Shown in pieces: positions 12,001 through 22,151 of a stretch of DNA of 64,000 nucleotides. The stretch is from Raphanus sativus (taxonomy: Eukaryota > Streptophyta > Magnoliopsida > Brassicales > Brassicaceae). Within the stretch, counting starts at the first letter, position 1, and the number at the start of each line of letters is the position of its first letter. The stretch covers positions 27,689,043 to 27,753,042 of the forward strand of contig NC_079516.1 of NCBI RefSeq assembly GCF_000801105.2, written 5' to 3'. A model generated the notes under the pieces. That model was not told the origin of the DNA. It made no database searches and saw nothing but the letters and a program-made list of their open reading frames with translations. A program made the translations under genes and the position numbers.

Positions 12001-12741
12001 AAAACTCATCAGGTCTTTGTTTAATTCCTGCCCTTTTTTCCTGAAAATTGGATTTCTAAATCAGATGGGACAGAGAAAAAAAATGCTCCTATTCTCACCT
12101 TCTTCATCTTTTGTACCTAAAAGCAAAGGGAAAGCAAAGATACATGACGTAACATGTCTGATGAGGAGATCAAATGTGATGGTTTAACAATGCTCGATTT
12201 AAGAGCTATAGAGAAGACACGCTTACGAACGTAACCAATTGTATTACTAATAAGGGCTTCGCCATTTTTTCGGATGTCTTCTGTTTAATCCCTGTGTTTA
12301 AATGTGAGGAAAGTATTACAGAGTCTTCTGTTTAATGTATGTGTATAGAGTAGTTCAGAGTGAAAAGCAGTGCAAATTAATAGAGGCAGAAAGTTGTGCA
12401 AGAGTACTTCAGAACAAAGAACAGGCAGAATACTACGTAAGTCCAACACAAAATATGCATGCTATTTTTCCGAACCCAACATGGTTAGATAATCGGGGCT
12501 TTTCTTGCGATATGGACAAACTCGAAAGTGAGCTGTGTTTTTTTTTTTAAGTTTTTGTCGTCCCATCCCTAATCGTAAATTAGGAAACTATGTGTTCCAG
12601 TAAACAACAATTTTTTTTTGAGAAGCTCTATAAACTCGCCACATCACCATTTTTGTTCTAAAAGTCTTCTCAGGCCGCCACGTGTCAGAGTTAATGTGAA
12701 CGCATTTAATGCAAAATGATTTTCCTTTAATATAAAGGGGA
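9066..12741 (-). mobile_element. Helitron carrying an RPA-like gene
   Basis: Read on the - strand, the 5' end is TCCCCTTTATATTAAAGGA at 12741, next to a host A. The 3' end at about 9066 has the hairpin TCTGCGTAAGACGCAGA followed by ATCTTATCTTAG, a slightly decayed CTRR end; host T follows. The 3' region is homologous to that of the Helitron at 45328-47398 (shared AAGATAAAAAGACATTA). No Rep/helicase is present, so it is non-autonomous. It contains the RPA-like gene at 10560-11385. The rest (9140-10400, 11460-12700) has no recognisable gene; the 71-codon frame at 12335-12550 is unassigned. Confidence 0.72.
10560..11385 (-). pseudogene. RPA1-like (replication protein A 70 kDa) OB-fold gene fragment
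   Basis: Three exon-like blocks on the - strand. Block 1 (11385-11220) begins MAAITALCDLKPFKS and runs WKIRVKIIRLWKQY to LTIEMILIDSN. Block 2 (about 11131-10917), after an AG acceptor, reads VKINASIKKDLVNQFDSF to YRTAIHPYKLGFLSTTRV. Block 3 (about 10637-10563) reads EDGSEILFDTDIPEIQFF and ends at a GTAAGC donor. This is the N-terminal OB fold of the plant RPA1-like family (DUF223), which binds single-stranded DNA and is commonly carried by plant Helitrons. The block 1/2 junction is not clean (donor shifted by one base), and later domains are missing, so I call it a pseudogene. It might help replication of the host element if expressed, but that is inference. Confidence 0.75.
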
Positions 12742-12830
12742 TGAATAAAAATGTATCTTTAAAAGAAAATATTGAGAGCACGTTTTTAGACGAGAGACGG
12801 ACAATTGTTTAAAAGCTTGTTCTTTGTGAC

Positions 12831-13298
12831 ACTTGTCCACATTCAAGCGGTTAAGATTTTTTAAAATTAAGTTAAATACATAATCAGTTAAAATATCAAG
12901 TAAAATGTTATATGCTTTTATTTTCTTCTTTTTGTTATCTTAAAATTTACAAAATAAAATTATCTATCTACCAAGTACATTTAGAATATGTTTAAATTAA
13001 ATATAAATATTAATTTATAATTAATAATAGTTTAAAATAATATCATAATACTAAATTCTTATTTTTAGTTGCAAAGTACTCGTTTGATATGGATCGGTGC
13101 CCTCCCATATTTGACAATATCCCTTTCCACCTGGTTGAGAAAGGAGATCTCCAGATGGTCTACTTCCGCCGGGCTGTGTCCGGGATGGCAAACGTCTAGG
13201 GCGTCCCGTTTCTCGTTCAAAACATGGTAATAATAATATTAAAATTAAAACAATTAACTTTTTCTTTCATTTTTTTCAGCTTAAGTTTTAGTTTTTGC
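12831..13298 (+). other. AT-rich DNA with one unassigned coding-like patch
   Basis: Mostly AT-rich. At 13070-13198 base composition rises and one frame reads FDMDRCPPIFDNIPFHLV and then VEKGDLQMVYFRRAVSG before a stop. It looks like a decayed exon, but I do not recognise the family. Confidence 0.35.
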
Positions 13299-13358
13299 TA
13301 TAAAAAGACCCTTCTGTTCACTTTATCATACATCAAAGTTTCTTCTTTATTTTCTTTC

Positions 13359-14340
13359 ATGGATTCAAACCAACCATTTTAATTCTCCAAAAATTTCACA
13401 GATTTTCTTAATGATCAACAATGAAAAATACTTCAAATGTTTTTTTTTCTTTTGGTTCAAACTCGATCCAAATGAATTCTTCAGAAATTTCACAATATAG
13501 TACCCACTATCATAATATGGGTGGGGCGAGTGATGATCCAAACAAAGTTCATGATACCGCAAATAATAATTGCCGTAGAGAAACAAGACTGGAATCCAGC
13601 TGAAGATGTGGTTCTCATTAATGCATGGTTAAACACCAGTACGGATCCTATTAGGGGTAATAAACCAAAAACCAATGCTTTTTAGAAACATACCGATGGT
13701 TATCATTCAAGAAGTACTGCTGTTGCAAACATGCCAACGTGGGAATGGAATAATTGCATGCAAAGGTGGCAGAAGATAAATGATAGTGTATGTAAATTTG
13801 TTGGATGCTATGATCAGGACTTGAGTCAACGTACAAGTGGTCAGTCTGAAGACAATGTCAATAAAGTCCATACCAATTCTATTAACAATGATTACAACAT
13901 TAACTTCACACTTGAACATGCGTGAAGGGAGCTCCGACATGATAAAAAATGATGTAGTTCTTACATCTCTCAAAATTCACAAGGTAACAGAAGCTCAAAA
14001 AGAACAGAGGTAAATGAAGGTGGCACATATTATTCAAGCTCTAATACAGAGATTCCCATACATTTATAAGTGGAGGAAAAAGTTACGGGTCGTCCTATGG
14101 GTGTGACATCATCAAAACACAAAGAGAAGAAGGCTGCTAACAAAACAATGACATTGGAAGAAAAGGAAGCTAATTCACATTCAAGGCTTGAAATCTTGTG
14201 GGAGATGAAGAAAAAGACATAGAAGAGCGCAATGAACTTTCAAAGAAGAACTGCTTAGAAGCTTTTTCGGAAAAGAATAGAAAAACTTACAGAAATAGAA
14301 GAAGTTTGAAGAACAAGCTCATTGATGAAATGCTTTAATC
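13359..14340 (+). pseudogene. Harbinger ORF1 (MYB/SANT-like DNA-binding protein), decayed
   Basis: Starts MDSNQPF at 13359, then several frame changes. Recognisable blocks: DWNPAEDVVLINAWLNTSTD then IRGNKPKTNAF; YHSRSTAVANMPTWEWNN; RWQKINDSVCKFVGCYDQ; SGQSEDNVNK; KVTGRPMGVTSSKHKEKKAA; MTLEEKEANSHSRLEIL. This is the trihelix/SANT protein that binds transposon ends and partners the transposase, often annotated in crucifers as glutathione S-transferase T3-like. Stops (for example after NAF and EHA) and frameshifts make it non-functional. Confidence 0.82.
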
Positions 14341-15372
14341 TTGATGAGTTAATGGGCACCATTATCAAATGAGTTACTATCTCACTGATGGGATATATAA
14401 AAAATGAGCCACATTTATCAAGTCAATCCGACTCTCTCAAGATTCTAAAACATCATTATTTGCTCAGCATCACGAAGCTGTTAGAAAAGATGTTTAGCGT
14501 ACTTTTGGGGTATAAAAAATATAGCTCTTTTTTTAGGATAAGAACCAAATAGGAAAAATCATGATAGCATGTAAAATATTACACAATATGATCATAGAAG
14601 ATGAATGAGATAAACACACGGGTAGCTCAATTCCTACAAACACATGGTAATGGGAGTGCAAAAGTAGATTATGTTATGTCCCCGATCATGGATATGATCA
14701 TTATGATCGACCATGGTGCGAGGAGACGCACCAGTCAGGTCATGTGACCTATAACACAAGGGTATTATGGCCTGGAAGTAACGATAAGGGCATCAGGAAG
14801 CTGAGACATAGCTAAACCAAGAAGGAGAGAAGTATAAAGGAGCTGTACAAAGTGTATGGCAGCTGGGCGGTGCGGTGAGCAAGCTCGACCAACTAGATGA
14901 AGCGTAGTGCAGCTCAGTGTAGCTCACTGAAGAGTGTGTCAGCTCCCTGAGCTGGATGAACTAGCTCACTCAGCTGGGTCAGCTGGGGATCAGCTCAACT
15001 CAGCTAGACTGAGTGTTCAAGTCTTGGGCATTTGGGCCAGGTCCGGACAGTGGTCAGACCATGTGGACCACCCGGGTGTGCCGATGGGCCGGTGGGCACT
15101 TGGGATCAAACCAGGGGCTTGGACAACCAGTCAGGACTTGTTTGTGACATGTCTAGAGGCAGTTAGGACTGTCAAGGACGTCTGGTTTGCCATAGGCGAA
15201 CAGGTGTGATCTCGACCATTGATTAAATCACTGGACAGAATTAATACCGAAAAGGTGCAATGGTTGGAAAATAACCACCACTTCTTCTCTAAAAGGAGGC
15301 CAAGTCCGTGCCTTTGCAGGCACGCCAGGGCTTCTTCTTACACCCTGAAACACAAAGAAAACCAGATAAATA

Positions 15373-15810
15373 GAGAGAGATGGTCGGATTGCACCATCCA
15401 ACACCAAGGGTGGTTTGAAGGCAGCAAAGAGGCAGTTTTGATGGCAATGAAGAGGGGAGTTGAGAACGACCCTCTGGTGTGTTTTGATTGTGGTTTGCCA
15501 CGTCATAGGCTTCATCTACATCCTTACTACACAGGCAAAAGTCCAGGGAAGAAGAGAGATGACCGGATTTACTCTCAAAGTCCAAGAGTAGCCTTAAGGG
15601 CAGTGGTGTGTAGAAAGGCAGTTTCATGGGAACTGAAGTGGGAAGTGATGCACGACCCTTGGGTGGTGTTTGATCCTGGATGAACACACCCTAGGCCAGA
15701 CTACACTCTCAAAGGCATGAACAGTCTTGAAGGTGGATGCAGTGCAGAAACTGGTTCCATAGAAGTTCTATGGAAGGGATATTGGGCACGACCATGGTTG
15801 GATCTTATCA
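15373..15810 (+). repeat. Diverged tandem repeats inside the solo LTR
   Basis: Unit 1 (about 15373-15490, AGAGAGATGGTCGGATTGCA ... GTTTTGATTGTGG) recurs at about 15556-15678 (AGAGAGATGACCGGATTTAC ... GTTTGATCCTGG), offset about 185 bp. A third, weaker unit runs about 15700-15810 (GCAGTGCAGAAACTGG ... GACCATGGTTGGATC). Function unknown. Confidence 0.65.
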
Positions 15811-16798
15811 TTACTGGAGGTATATGATAAGGCTTGGTAGAGGCGTGCAATGGAGGAGCATGGCAAGACATGATACAGGAAGCACAAGATCTATTAAGAT
15901 CAAGTATAAGGTAACATGTACATATGATTACTTTGTGGTTTATGTTGGTGTCTCTTGAGGTGCATATGAGGCCAAGTATGGCACGCCCTTGGAGACCATA
16001 TATTGTGATGTATTGTAGGGATACAAGACCTTCAGGAAAGGGGCGGATCATAGTTGAACTAATTCATCCATGTGGGATGGTAATTAGATGCTATGCAACA
16101 GTTAGTGATTCATGGTGGTTCATGAGTGACCAGATCTATGGTTTTGCATTACCAATGGCTTCAGGCCGTGGCAATGAGGTAATGGAATCATATGGTATGA
16201 TAGGTATCAACCTTGGGTTGGTACAAGATTGGCTGAGAGCCATGAAGAAGAGCAAGACTGACCAGGTTCATTGGGACATGGTTCCATGGCCGGTTAGGTA
16301 TGTGTGAAGACTCATCAGTTCTGAGTCATGTGGGGTGGTTGGTTGATTGACTCAGGAACTGGTGGGCCTTATTAATCATATGCTCTGTTGTTTATACATA
16401 GAGATACTGAACCACAGATGGGCCGGTTCAGAGAAATCTCTCCATGGCCTTGGTTGGGCAGGTAAGTGGAGATCTGATAGTTCCTCAAGGAATTGTTCAG
16501 ATCCGACTTGGAAATCCCTTAATGGGTATTTATCATGGTTTTTAATTAGTTTTATCTAATTGATTTAGGGGTGGTCCCTTATGGCCAGTTTGGCTGATCT
16601 GATCGAGGCCGATTCTGGGAAATCTGATTGGACCATTCTCTTAGTTTGGAATTATCATGAATTATCATGAATTTTAATTAGTTTTTGGAGCATGTTTGCT
16701 TGAGGATGATTTTGCAGATGAAGACTTCCCAAAGGTACTTGGTTTGTGGGGATGGTTGGTTGAATGACTAAGTACCTAAGGGGAGAGTTTATACAGGT

Positions 16799-16806
16799 AT
16801 AAAAGT
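16799..16806 (+). promoter_or_regulatory. Possible TATA box of the solo LTR
   Basis: TATAAAAG near the 3' third of the LTR, followed within 60 bp by the second AGCT-rich tract. A possible transcription start for the lost element; not confirmed. Confidence 0.35.
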
Positions 16807-17659
16807 GTCGGACGAGTGGACGGGGAGCTAGGCAGAGCTACCTCACAGCTCGATCAGCTGGAACAGAGTAGGGAACCTCAAGTGAAGTGGTTCAGCTCAG
16901 CTAGCTGGATGAGCTAGCTAAACAGCTAAGTCAGCTGATACAATGAGCTATCAAGCTCCGTGGATGTGGCAAAGGTATGATCTAGCAATGTTTCTTAGAT
17001 CTAGATAGAATGGTTAGGGGAATGGAACCTCGGTTATTGTATGACTTGGATTAGGTTCAGGATCAACCTTGGATCTGGTAGTAGTTGTATATACTGACCA
17101 TGGCTAAGGTGATTCGAGCTGACAAGTGCTAGATTGGTTTTAGACCAATGGTTAAGTAGAGAATATTCCGCTGTGCATAAGTTGAAAGGATCTAAGCTAG
17201 AAAATGACTAAGGTAGTCTTAAGCTAAGGTCTAAGATAGACTTTGCCCTTAGGCGAAAGAATAGATAAAGCGCGAAAAATGAGACGTCGACCGCGGCCTA
17301 GTCGGCCGGGTTCGGGTCTTACAGATTATACCTACTCGACAAATATACCTACAAACCTGAGCAACGCTCTTCAAAATCATATTCAGATTTGGGATAGAGG
17401 GATACACCAACAATTAAAAGCTGATTAGATTGAGCATATATTGCAAAAGTTTGGCACATCATCAAACAAAGATCATAGCTAATTCTTGATCATGTGTAGT
17501 ATGATCTATAGTTTTAGTGCTTTAACTTCATATTTCATAATTTTGTGCTATGTAATTTTATTTTTGAATATTATATTTAATAATATGCAACTCTTTGAAA
17601 TTATTAAAATTGTATTATATTATGAATACCAGGGGCATTCCCCCGCGCAAGCGCAGGGT

Positions 17660-17890
17660 CGTGGACGGAGTTCTTGTTTCATCTCAGGAGCACCAGTGAT
17701 GACTTCATCAATAATGGTTGGTGGGATGAACGATTGAGGAATGGATGATCAGTTATCTTGTACATGCTTGAGCACCTAGCAACCTCAAAACGATCGACTT
17801 TCACAATGGAACCGACTTTCAAAGATGGCATGTAATGATTAGCACATCCGGCGGGAATGAGCCCACGAATAACGGAATATGAAAATAATA
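17660..17890 (-). pseudogene. RPA-like OB-fold fragment
   Basis: On the - strand: VIRGLIPAGCANHYMPSLK, VGSIVKVDRFEVARCSSMYK, ITDHPFL, then a frameshift and PTIIDEVITGAPEM. This is another segment of the RPA1-like family found in plant Helitrons, distinct from that at 10560-11385. Truncated by the Helitron 3' end and frameshifted. The 93-codon frame at 18041-18322 (-) just upstream may be part of the same captured gene, but I cannot assign it. Confidence 0.62.
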
Positions 17891-18327
17891 ATATTCAAAT
17901 AAAGAATCAGGAAATCAACTAAAAAAATTTAAGTTAAATAAGTGTGATAGATCAAAGATTAACTTACCTTTTCCTGAGAATCAAACGCACATTGGTTGCC
18001 ATTGATAAGCTTCATGAAACCTTAACTTAGCTTCAATCAACTACCACAATCCATATGACCCGGTTCGCGGTGATAAAAAACCGCTACATTCGGTTAGGAT
18101 ATTTCGATCCCCAAGTTTGATAGATATGGCGGAAAATGCCTCTAGCGTGGCCGTACATGGAGTCCACTCATCGTTGGTTACAACACAACCAACCTTATAA
18201 GAAGATGAATAATCAAGAAGAAGATCAGAAAATATAACCCCAAGAGATCCCAATATACATACACCTATTGGCGCAGCGTAACAAGCATAATGCTGCTGCA
18301 TCACATATGCTCTCTCTCTCACTCTAT

Positions 18328-18331
<4 letters not shown>

Positions 18332-18376
<45 letters not shown>

Positions 18377-18377
18377 A
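18332..18377. repeat. (CT)n microsatellite
   Basis: About 20 uninterrupted CT units, with shorter CT runs just upstream (18308-18320). Likely length-variable. Confidence 0.95.
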
Positions 18378-19337
18378 CTAAAGAAGACGTCGGAGAAGAC
18401 AATGCCGTCTCATCTCTCGTCGAAGAAGGTGATGTTCTGGTTACGCCAAACCATATGTCTTTATAATGAAGATGAGACCTCACATGCCTATCACATTACT
18501 CATTAAATCAATACAGCTGAAACCTTCTCTTGCCACCAGAAGCTTTCATCACTTGTATAAGATACTTCATAGTTCCTTTTCTTCTCCTCATTATCAACGT
18601 GTCTTCTTCAATCCACTTGAAGAGTTCTTCATGTTGAATCAATAACCAACATCTTTTCATCAAGGAAGAGAACCGTGATTCTCATAAACTCACTGTCTTT
18701 TCTGAAGTTCAGCGAATCCTAGAAGTGGATGAGGCGGTGACTATGCTCTGGCTACTACGACCATGATGGAGAGAATCGAAGGTTTAATGATGAATGCCGG
18801 TGAAGCCGGTTTGAAGAAATGGAGAAGCAGATAGAGACATTTTCTAGAAGATGATTAAAGCTAAGAGGAATCAATGAGTTTTGTTGAGATGCATATTGGG
18901 TTCATCAAAGATGAGAATCATACATATAGAGTTTACAGAGGGGCTACAAATTAGGAACATTTATGATCAAGCAATGTAAGATGGGGGAATGAAGAGTTCA
19001 CCGGTGAAAATATAGATTCGAACAGACATACGGAACAACTCTGTAACTCAGACATGTATGAGATGATGATGAAAATAATCCTAACTCATGCAAAACGACG
19101 AATGTTTACAATATGAGAAAATTATAACTACTGTAAACTTGACCTTTTTCTTCATATAACGTGATGAATCTTATGTAAAAATGAAACCATAATACACTTG
19201 CAGCCCCGACCCTCAGAGGAAACCAAAGAAGCAAGGACTTCCGGCTTTTGTAAATATATATTAGTTTTGGCCGTCAATGCCCAAGTTATTTTTTAGTTTA
19301 GTGGTATAAATGTTAGTATTTGTATCTTAATAACTCG

Positions 19338-19820
19338 AAGAAACATAATGTTAAAACGAAATAGTGTTAAAACGATGTTTCAAAATATAAATTTTTTTCA
19401 AAAATAATAAACATTTTTTCAAAAAATAGAAAATCTAAAATTTTCTAAACAAAATAATTAAATATAGTCATTTATTTACTTTAAAATTAAATTTCAATTA
19501 AATTTTTTTATTGTTTTAATTTTAAATGTAAATGTATTTTATCACTATTATTTACTTTTAGCTAACTAATTTATTTTATAATTATTATAATAATCATATT
19601 TTTAAAAACTGTTACTTAAATTATAAGAAGAAAAATATTCTATAAATAGTTTATTATTATAATAATATATTAGAATAATTGTGCACAGAAAGATTTTCTT
19701 ACAAAAATCAAAGACTAAGAAAATAAGAAGCCTCAGTTGTAAACCGTCGTTTTAACATTATGTTTTTCGTTTTAACATTATGTTAGATCAAAAAGAAAGA
19801 CTAAGAAAATAAGAAGCCTC
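19338..19820. repeat. Inverted repeat with GTTTTAACATTATG arms
   Basis: Left arm (about 19345-19378: CATAATGTTAAAACGAAAT, GTGTTAAAACGATG) is the reverse complement of the right arm (about 19745-19785: CGTCGTTTTAACATTATG, CGTTTTAACATTATGTT). Next to the right arm, AAAGACTAAGAAAATAAGAA occurs twice (19708 and 19794). It may be a small fold-back or MITE of about 450 bp; target duplication not found. Confidence 0.5.
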
Positions 19821-20269
19821 ATTGCAGTAAATTGTTACTTAATTATAATTAGATTTTGACCCGCACTTAAAAGCGCGGGTTTGTTTCCGATTTTCTTTTT
19901 AAAATTATGAAATTTGGTTTTGAATCATACATTTTTTACTACAAGAAAACGTGGCGTTAGCGACCAATGTTAATGACTACAGATTCGTGGTCGTAATTTT
20001 GGAACCACTTTACGACCAACTTACGACTAAAGCACAATTAGTCGTAAATTGGTTGTAAATTTGCAACTAATACATGTAGTCGTAAATTAGTCGTAAATTA
20101 GTCGTAAATTTACATCCAATTTACGACTACAATCCCTTTTAGTCATAAAAAATGGTCGTAAATTTACGACTAATTTACATCCAAAGTTTTACATCCAATT
20201 AACGACTGGTTTAAGAGAATTGTAGTAGCACTTTGGTAGTTAAGATATCATTACACGTAAATACGACTT

Positions 20270-20623
20270 GTTGATGTAAATGCTACACGGAGGTACAACA
20301 AATTTGAACCTTACATATTGGTTTCTCAAGCAGACCAAGTTTGTTTTGTTTCATACCCGAGGATCAGACAATCTGGAATATCTTGGTTAGCCGCTATAAA
20401 AGTTACACCTCGGGACCGAGTATTGAGTACTGATGAACAACCGCCTTTACAAGAAGATACCGTGAATAAAGTATAAGTACCCGAACAAGCTACAGATGCT
20501 ATCTTACTTATTGACCCGCATAATACGGGATATGAAGAACTGCCAAAAGATACAACGGACGAAGCCAACGAAGATGAATTTGAAGAAAATGATGAAGTGG
20601 ATGATGTTTCTGATGACGAGTGA
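20270..20623 (+). pseudogene. CACTA TNP2-like transposase, C-terminal fragment
   Basis: Frame from 20270: VDVNATRRYNKFEPYILVSQ, ADQVCFVSYPRIRQSG, ISWLAAIKVTPRDRV, one stop near 20482, then an acidic tail EDEFEENDEVDDVSDDE and the natural stop at 20621. The tyrosine/proline-rich block followed by W-A-x-I-K-x-x-P-R matches the DUF4216 region at the end of plant TNP2 proteins. The catalytic part is absent. The acidic tail plus following DNA is duplicated at 21079-21140. Confidence 0.78.
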
Positions 20624-21260
20624 TCAAGTTTAATTATGTTAGAACATTTGTGTTTTACTATTATTAAACTCTTGGTATTGCATTTCAAATAATATATAAC
20701 TTATTATCATGCTTGCTCAATTATATATGAAATTTTGTTCAAACAATAAAACTTTGTATTTTGGGTATGAAAGTGTATAAAACTTATGATATTTGAGATA
20801 TGAGGTTTGGGGTTTGGGGTTTGGAGTTTCTAGTTTAGGGTATAATGCACTATTGGTCGTAAATTAGTCATTAATGAACAACCAATTTACGACCAATGAC
20901 ACGTGTGGTCATAAATTGGTCGTTCATTAAAGACTAATATACTACCAATGGTGGCATTGGTCGTAAATTGGTTGTTTATTCATATCCAATTAAAGACTAA
21001 TTTACTTCTGGAAGTTCTTCATATCCCGGATTATGTTTAATAATAGTAAAACACAAATTTTCTAACACAAATAAGTAAGAAAATGATGAAGTGGATGATG
21101 TTTCTGATGATGAGTGATCAAGTTTCAGTATGTTAGAACATTTGAGGTTATGAGGTTTGGGGTTTGGGGTTTGGGTTTCAAGTTTAGGGTATAATGCACT
21201 ATTGGTCGTAAATTAGTCATTAATGAACAACCAATTTACGACCAATGCCACCATTGGTAG
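20589..21260 (+). repeat. Two direct repeats inside the CACTA debris
   Basis: AAATGATGAAGTGGATGATG at 20587-20650 recurs at 21080-21137. GAGGTTTGGGGTTTGGGGTT plus TTTAGGGTATAATGCACTAT and the subterminal repeats (20801-20900) recur at 21149-21245. The 490- and 350-bp offsets differ, indicating at least two duplication or deletion steps. Confidence 0.75.
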
Positions 21261-22093
21261 TAAATTAGTCTTTAATGAACGACCAATTTATAACCAAATG
21301 CACCTTTAGTCGTACATTAGTCGTAGATTTATGACTAATTTACGACCATTTGCTCTGTAATGGTCCTTAATTGGTTGTAAAATATTTCTAAATTTCCTAT
21401 ATATACCCACTAGTTATCTTCTCAAATCATAAAAAAATATTTAGAAATCTTAAATAATAAAAAAGAAAGAGATGAAAGATCTGGAATCATAAGTGGAAAT
21501 GGATTTCGTTTTTAGATTTCGTCTTTTCTATTTCCACTTGTGATTCTAGTATCTTTTTTCTTTTTTTTCTTCAAATTTTTTGTATTGCCATGTTAGTCGC
21601 TAAATGGTCGTAAAAGGTGCTAGTCTCTCATTGGTCGTAAATTAACAACCAATTTACGATCAATAGTCTCTCATTGGTCGTAAAGTTACATCTCATTTAC
21701 GACCAATCTAATATTAGTCGTAAATTGGTCGTACATTTACGATCATTGTACGACCATTAGTCTCTATTTGGTCGTACATGTACGACCAATTTACGACCAC
21801 CCATAAAATCCTATATATACCCATCGCGTAGCCATTTGGTTGCACACTCACATCTCACTTCCCTCTCCCTTACAACCAATCGACTTCTCTCTCTAGATAA
21901 TTTTTTTTTATTTTAGTTCTAGGTGGTTAGTTAGGTGATTAGATTAGGTTTGGAATTAGTTTATGATGTAATTAGTTTAGGTTTGGAATTAGTTTAGGAT
22001 GAAATTAGACTATTTGTTTTAGATTACTTTTAAATAATTATTTGAATTGTTTATAACCATCCATGTTTTTTTTTCCAGATTGACGATATTGTT

Positions 22094-22151
22094 ATGGCTA
22101 GCGGTAGAAAAAGACTTAGAAACCGTGGCGGAGGGACCTCATACGGGAGTA
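22094..22151 (+). pseudogene. CACTA ORF1 start-like fragment
   Basis: ATG at 22094 begins MASGRKRLRNRGGGTSYGS, then the frame meets AT-rich DNA. It follows a TATATATAC at 21811 and a CT-rich leader (21850-21900), so it looks like the promoter, leader and first codons of a CACTA accessory gene. The protein family cannot be proved from 19 residues. Confidence 0.4.

Larger units (their letters stand above)
9002..12830. mobile_element. Probable MITE split by a Helitron
   Basis: Left part 9002-9065 (GCTCTCAAACGAGCTCTCAACATT) and right part 12742-12830 (AATATTGAGAGCACG, ACGAGAGACGG) contain inversely repeated GCTCTCAA/TTGAGAGC blocks, as if one small inverted-repeat element was interrupted by the Helitron 9066-12741. 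Outer ends and target duplication are not clear. Confidence 0.38.
14672..17323 (+). mobile_element. Solo LTR, 2652 bp, target duplication GATTA
   Basis: Begins TGTTATGTCCCCGATCATGG at 14672 and ends GGGTTCGGGTCTTACA at 17323, flanked by GATTA at 14667-14671 and 17324-17328. The TG..CA ends and the TTACA terminus resemble the LTR at 1-2389 and suggest a chromovirus-type family. A TATAAAAG lies at 16799-16806. The three longest frames inside (15219-15683, 15289-15687 minus and 15924-16307) have no domain. One LTR with an intact 5-bp duplication means internal recombination removed the rest of the element. Confidence 0.92.
14345..17470 (+). pseudogene. HARBI1-like transposase C-terminus, interrupted by solo LTR
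   Basis: Before the LTR: YYLTDGIYKK, ATFIKSIRLSQDSKTSLFAQ, HHEAVRKDV, IGKIMIACKILHNMIIEDE, then THGNGSAKVDY ending at the target site. After the LTR (17324 on): TYSTNIPTNLSNAL, WDRGIHQQLKAD, a stop, then ILQKFGTSS. Removing the LTR and one GATTA copy restores the frame across the junction, which fixes the insertion order. These are the last conserved blocks of PIF/Harbinger nucleases; the upstream DDE core is absent. Confidence 0.8.
13299..17490 (+). mobile_element. PIF/Harbinger DNA transposon remnant, split by a solo LTR
   Basis: Contains an ORF1-type MYB/SANT gene (13359-14340) followed directly by the C-terminal part of a HARBI1-like transposase gene (14345-14671, continuing 17324-17470). 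TATAAAAAG at 13299-13307 precedes the first ATG by 52 bp. The N-terminal and catalytic core of the transposase is missing, so it is an internally deleted copy. The solo LTR 14672-17323 interrupts the transposase reading frame. Terminal inverted repeats were not identified, so outer limits are approximate. Confidence 0.75.
17629..19264 (-). mobile_element. Probable Helitron with RPA-like fragment
   Basis: On the - strand the 3' end at 17629 has hairpin CCCTGCGCTTGCGCGGG, then GGAATGCCCCTGG (CTRR class) before host T. The 5' end is placed near 19264, where the - strand reads TAATATATATTTACAAAAGC followed by CGGAAG, close to the usual Helitron start but with a mutated first dinucleotide, so this end is less sure. 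Contents: an RPA-like fragment (17660-17890), a CT microsatellite and unassigned DNA. Confidence 0.52.

Noticed and set aside
15219..15683. 154-codon frame and neighbours at 14934-15209 and 15924-16307 as genes
   Set aside because: They lie wholly inside the solo LTR, share its internal repeats, have no domain and no promoter arrangement.
20326..20688. 120-codon minus-strand frame (Ser-rich)
   Set aside because: It is antisense to the TNP2-like C-terminus, whose acidic codons read as Ser on the other strand.
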